From: an uncultured Eggerthellaceae bacterium
GTDB taxonomy: Bacteria > Actinomycetota > Coriobacteriia > Coriobacteriales > Eggerthellaceae
Reading direction: 5' to 3'
Assembly (NCBI GenBank): GCA_903789375.1
Contig: CAIFEB010000024.1
Coordinates: 1-36,135, forward strand
DNA: 36,135 nucleotides
In this document: positions 33,038 through 36,135 of the stretch, piece by piece
How positions within the stretch are numbered: the first letter of the stretch is position 1
Layout of the letters: each line of letters starts with the position of its first letter
The notes under the pieces: generated by a model
What the model was told of the DNA's origin: nothing
The model's database searches: none
The model's input: the letters and a program-made list of their open reading frames with translations, nothing else
Made by a program: the position numbers and the translations under genes

Positions 33038-33822
33038 TGAGCATCTCCATCAAGCATGTCAGCTTCTCCTACGGCAAACGCGAGGTGCTGCACGATGTCT
33101 CCGCCGAAATCGACGACGGCATGCTCGTGAGCGTGCTCGGTCCCAACGGCGTGGGCAAGTCCACGCTGTTCCGCTGCATCTTGGGTCTCGCCACCGACTA
33201 TACGGGAACCATCGAGGTCAACGGCAAGGACGTGCGGAAGCTGTCGGTCGCCGAACGTGCGCGCGAGATCGCCTATATCCCGCAAACGCATTCGTCGGTG
33301 TACGACTACGAGGTCGTTGACGTCGTTCTGATGAGCACGGGCGCCGAGCTGGGTCCGCTGCGCACGCCGGGCGAGGCGGAGCTCGCACGCGCCGAGGAGG
33401 CGCTGCGCCGCGTCGGCATCGAACGGCTGTCCCATCGCACGTACACCCAGATATCGGGCGGCGAACAGCAGCTCGTGCTGATCGCGCGGGCGCTTGCCCA
33501 GGACGCGCGCACCATCATCATGGACGAGCCCACGAGTGCGCTCGACTACGGCAACACGGCGCGGGTGCTCATGTGCATCCAGCAGCTCGCGCGCCAAGGA
33601 TACAGCATCGTCCAATCGACGCACCAGCCTGACCAGGCATTTCTTTATGCAGACAAGACGCTCGTGCTCGACGGCGGGCGTGTGTTCGCATTCGGCGAGC
33701 CCAAGGACGTGGTCACGAGCCAAACCGTGAGCGCGATCTACGGGGTTGACGTCGACATGCAGTCCCTCTATGGCGACAAGGTGCGCGTGTGCGTGCCTGT
33801 CCAGGCGATAAATCAGATCTGA
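33037..33822 (+). CDS. Iron/siderophore ABC transporter ATP-binding protein
   Basis: This 261-residue ATPase partners the permease. Walker A is GPNGVGKST (residues 35-43), the Q-loop is AYIPQTHSS, the signature ISGGEQQ is near 145, Walker B is IIMDEPTS near 162, and the switch His is in QSTHQPDQA. The length is typical. It starts at the ATG within TGATG at the end of the permease gene and ends 12 bases before the binding-protein gene. Confidence 0.95.
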   Translation: MSISIKHVSFSYGKREVLHDVSAEIDDGMLVSVLGPNGVGKSTLFRCILGLATDYTGTIEVNGKDVRKLSVAERAREIAYIPQTHSSVYDYEVVDVVLMSTGAELGPLRTPGEAELARAEEALRRVGIERLSHRTYTQISGGEQQLVLIARALAQDARTIIMDEPTSALDYGNTARVLMCIQQLARQGYSIVQSTHQPDQAFLYADKTLVLDGGRVFAFGEPKDVVTSQTVSAIYGVDVDMQSLYGDKVRVCVPVQAINQI

Positions 33823-33834
33823 ACAGGAGGAACG

Positions 33835-34983
33835 ATGGGGAAGACGATCAGAAGGCCGATGTGGGCGGCGCTCGCGGTGTGCATAGCTCTGGCGATGGGG
33901 CTTGTCGGATGCTCGACGGGAAGCAAGAGCGCCGATTCGGGCAACGCGGGCTCGGCGGCTTCAAGCCAGGGGGCTGACGAGAACGCGACGCGCATCTTCA
34001 CCGACTCGCTTGGGCGCGAGGTCGAGGTGCCGGCGAACATCACCAAGGTGGCGCCGTCGGGTCACACGGCCAACCAGGTGCTGCTCACCATGGCACCGGA
34101 GAAAATGTCGAGCGTCTCGCAGGCGCTGAGCGACGATCAGAAGAAGATCTTCGCTGGCCGCGTGGCTGACGATCTGCCCGTGACGGGCGCCGCCTTCGGC
34201 GCGAAGGGCGACATGAACAAGGAAGCCGTGGCCGAATCCGGTGCTCAGATTGTCATCGATACAGGCGAGCCGAAGGATGGTCTGGCCGAAGACCTGGACA
34301 ATCTGCAAGATCAGCTGGGTATCCCCGTGGTGCTCATCAGCACGCCGCTCAACGACTGGGGCAGCGCTTACCGCATGCTCGGCGACCTGCTGGGCGACCA
34401 GCAGCGCGGCGAGGAGCTGGCGACATATTGTGACAACGCGTACGCCGAGGTCGCGGCTGCCATGGCGAAGGTGCCGGCCGACCAGCGCGTGAAGGCGGCG
34501 TATCTTCTGGGCAACAACGGCCTGAATGCCATCGCGAAGGGGTCGTACCAGGGCACCGTCATCGACATGATCGCCGACAACGTCGTGCAGGTTGAGAAAG
34601 CATCCGGCTCGGGCGCGGGCAACGAGATATCGATGGAACAGCTGGCACAATGGGATCCGCAGCTCATCGTGTTCGGCGCGGGCGCTTCAAGTTCGGACAG
34701 CTTCTATGCGAGCGTCGCGGGCGACCCGGCGTGGGCATCGCTTTCGGCCGTGCAAAGCGGGCAGTACTACAACGTGCCGAGCGTACCCTGGACGTGGCTG
34801 AACAACCCGCCGACCGTCAACCAGGTGCTCGGCATGCAGTGGTTCGTGCGTCTGTGCTATCCCGACCAGTTCTCAGACGACATGGAGCAGGTGGTGAAGG
34901 ACTACTTCCAGACGTTCTACGGCTACAGCTTGAGCGACGCCGAGTACCAGCAGATCACGGCGAACGCGCTGCCGAAGGACTAA
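33835..34983 (+). CDS. Iron/siderophore-type ABC transporter substrate-binding lipoprotein
   Basis: This 382-residue protein has a lipoprotein signal (basic start, hydrophobic LAVCIALAMGL, lipobox LVGC with Cys26) and a Ser/Gly-rich linker. The class III Peripla_BP_2 domain begins RIFTDSLGREVEVPANITKV, a pattern typical for ferric siderophore or heme receptors. AGGAGG four bases before ATG gives strong translation. It is the third gene of the importer and captures the ligand outside the membrane. The ligand is unknown; iron chelate is favoured over cobalamin by the domain start only. Confidence 0.93.
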   Translation: MGKTIRRPMWAALAVCIALAMGLVGCSTGSKSADSGNAGSAASSQGADENATRIFTDSLGREVEVPANITKVAPSGHTANQVLLTMAPEKMSSVSQALSDDQKKIFAGRVADDLPVTGAAFGAKGDMNKEAVAESGAQIVIDTGEPKDGLAEDLDNLQDQLGIPVVLISTPLNDWGSAYRMLGDLLGDQQRGEELATYCDNAYAEVAAAMAKVPADQRVKAAYLLGNNGLNAIAKGSYQGTVIDMIADNVVQVEKASGSGAGNEISMEQLAQWDPQLIVFGAGASSSDSFYASVAGDPAWASLSAVQSGQYYNVPSVPWTWLNNPPTVNQVLGMQWFVRLCYPDQFSDDMEQVVKDYFQTFYGYSLSDAEYQQITANALPKD

Positions 34984-35124
34984 GCGCGCGAACAGGCGCG
35001 GTGGGCGCGCGCGGCGAAGCGCGATAAACGTGATGGCTGCGCGGTGGGCGCTGCCATCCGAACGGTCGTCGCGGCATGGGGGCGTCTGTCCGAGAGGGCG
35101 GGCGCCCTCCTTGCGTCTTCGGCG

Positions 35125-35871
35125 CTACGAACGCGTCGCCTGCTGGATGAAGGCGACGGTTTCTGCGACCTGCTCGTCGGCGCTGATGGACGCCTCGCCA
35201 TCGCCCGCCTGCGCGCCGTAGCTGCCGAACTGACCGTGGTTGCCGCCGTCGATGACGAGCTCTGCGGTGGTGGCGGGCAGGTTCTTCTTGTCCGCGTCGT
35301 AATGCTCGCGGTTGAGCACGCCGTCGTTTGTGCCGTAGATGCTCACGACGTTGAGGTTGGTGCTCGACAGGTCGGCCGTGGAATACGCGGCCAGAAGCAC
35401 GAGCCCCTCGACGGAGCCGGTGTTCTTCGACGCGAAGTTGGCCGCCATGGCGCCGCCGAGCGAATGGCCGGCCACGTACCAGTGCTCGACCTGCGGGAAG
35501 CGCTGGATGGCGTCGATGCCGGCGTTTTGGTCGAATATCGTCAGGTCGAACGGCATGGACACGTCGATGACGAGCCAGCCTTGCGCGGCCAGCTGGTGCA
35601 GGAGCGGGGCGTAGGCATGTTCGTCCACCTTTGCGCCGGGGTAGAAGATCAGCCCGTAGGTGTTGTCGGGGTCGTCGTTGGGGCCGATGAACAGGGTGTC
35701 GCCGCTTTCCTGCACGACGCTGACGGCGCTGTCGCTCTCGAGCGCGGCGTAAGCGTCGTCGGTGGGGTGGTAATGCCCCGTGACTAGGTACGCGACCATG
35801 GCGATGAGGCATACGACGACTACGGCGCCGACGATGCTGCCTGCTATTTTCGCCTTGCTTCTTCGGGTCAT
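35125..35871 (-). CDS. Membrane-anchored alpha/beta hydrolase
   Basis: This 248-residue protein has an N-terminal membrane anchor (residues 9-32). Its compact alpha/beta hydrolase domain contains the nucleophile elbow AGHSLGGAM (Ser137), the acid in YGTNDGV near 182 and the His in GGNHGQFG near 212. It resembles the alpha/beta hydrolase_5 group, which has few biochemically known members. It faces outside the membrane. It is convergent with the iron importer, and its stop is about 140 bases after the importer end. The substrate is unknown. Confidence 0.85.
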   Translation of the reverse strand: MTRRSKAKIAGSIVGAVVVVCLIAMVAYLVTGHYHPTDDAYAALESDSAVSVVQESGDTLFIGPNDDPDNTYGLIFYPGAKVDEHAYAPLLHQLAAQGWLVIDVSMPFDLTIFDQNAGIDAIQRFPQVEHWYVAGHSLGGAMAANFASKNTGSVEGLVLLAAYSTADLSSTNLNVVSIYGTNDGVLNREHYDADKKNLPATTAELVIDGGNHGQFGSYGAQAGDGEASISADEQVAETVAFIQQATRS

Positions 35872-35892
35872 GCCGCTTCTATTCTTTGCGAA

Positions 35893-36135
35893 TTACCGTA
35901 GGGCGCGGTAACGCGAGGAACGGGCGGCGCCCACCATCTCGACCGTGCCGTCCTCGCGCAGCGTCTTCAGGATGCGCTCGAGCGTCTTCTTGCTCATGAC
36001 GGGGTTGGCATCGAGAATTTCCTGCTTGCTGACCTCGCCTTTCGTGTGCGCGAAGTAGTCGCGGATGATCTGCTCGTTGGACGGGTGCGCGCTTGCGCGG
36101 CCGGCGGCGGAACCGCCGGTGGAGCGGGACGCGCC
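35893..36135 (-). CDS. C-terminal winged-helix fragment of a gene running off the window
   Basis: The minus strand is open from the window edge to TAA at 35893 and encodes 80 residues. The sequence NEQIIRDYFAHTKGEVSKQEILDA leads into VMSKKTLERILKTLREDGTVEMVG and ends SSRYRALR, a winged-helix pattern seen at the C-terminus of Fic-domain and AlbA/ATPase-type regulators as well as stand-alone regulators. The upstream part is Ser/Ala/Gly-rich. The start lies beyond the window, so the family cannot be decided. Confidence 0.6.
   Translation of the reverse strand, partial: GASRSTGGSAAGRASAHPSNEQIIRDYFAHTKGEVSKQEILDANPVMSKKTLERILKTLREDGTVEMVGAARSSRYRALR

Overview
The window is a high-GC bacterial chromosome segment. 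A lysine/acid-rich RpoD, an RlmK/RlmL fusion, a CpsB/C/D exopolysaccharide cassette and phosphocholine-type genes together suggest a Coriobacteriia (Eggerthellaceae-like) gut actinobacterium. This placement is inference from overall character, not from a marker search. Most of the segment is ordinary GC-rich chromosome; positions about 11.1-20.4 kb are a foreign, less GC-rich accessory island with freer use of AGG/AGA and ATA codons.

Layout. 1-6.4 kb holds housekeeping genes: the end of priA, rpoD with a strong terminator, a bifunctional 23S rRNA methyltransferase whose first methyltransferase domain looks degenerate, and a CAU-anticodon tRNA on the minus strand that is probably tRNA-Ile2. 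6.9-11.1 kb opens an exopolysaccharide locus: a DUF4012 membrane protein, a small unknown gene and a sugar-phosphate transferase that is broken off. 11.1-20.4 kb is a defence island. It holds a SIR2-domain protein with a candidate small RNA at its 3' end, two orphan RelB/DinJ-like antitoxins, a detached 3' piece of a sugar transferase, a decayed IS3-family transposase, and a divergent five-gene block. That block has CD-NTase and E2-like genes on the minus strand, and an RloA-type ATPase, RloB and an S-4TM pore-forming effector on the plus strand. 20.4-22.7 kb resumes the exopolysaccharide locus with the chain-length regulator, the tyrosine kinase and the PHP tyrosine phosphatase.

22.9-36.1 kb contains rubredoxin, an alpha/beta hydrolase, a wHTH-cytidylyltransferase-choline kinase fusion followed by a second cytidylyltransferase, a MarR-MFS efflux operon, a non-coding 34-bp tandem repeat array, a three-gene iron/siderophore-type ABC importer, a membrane-anchored alpha/beta hydrolase, and the 3' end of a gene with a C-terminal winged helix.

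The most notable candidate system is the 15.1-19.95 kb block. CBASS sensing and conjugation genes (CD-NTase, E2) face an RloAB operon into which the S-4TM effector is translationally coupled. The two promoters appear to overlap in a 154-bp AT-rich gap. This arrangement suggests a composite nucleotide-signalling and RloAB/AbiL-like anti-phage module. The E2 gene appears to have had its 3' end replaced by antisense reading through an IS3 remnant.
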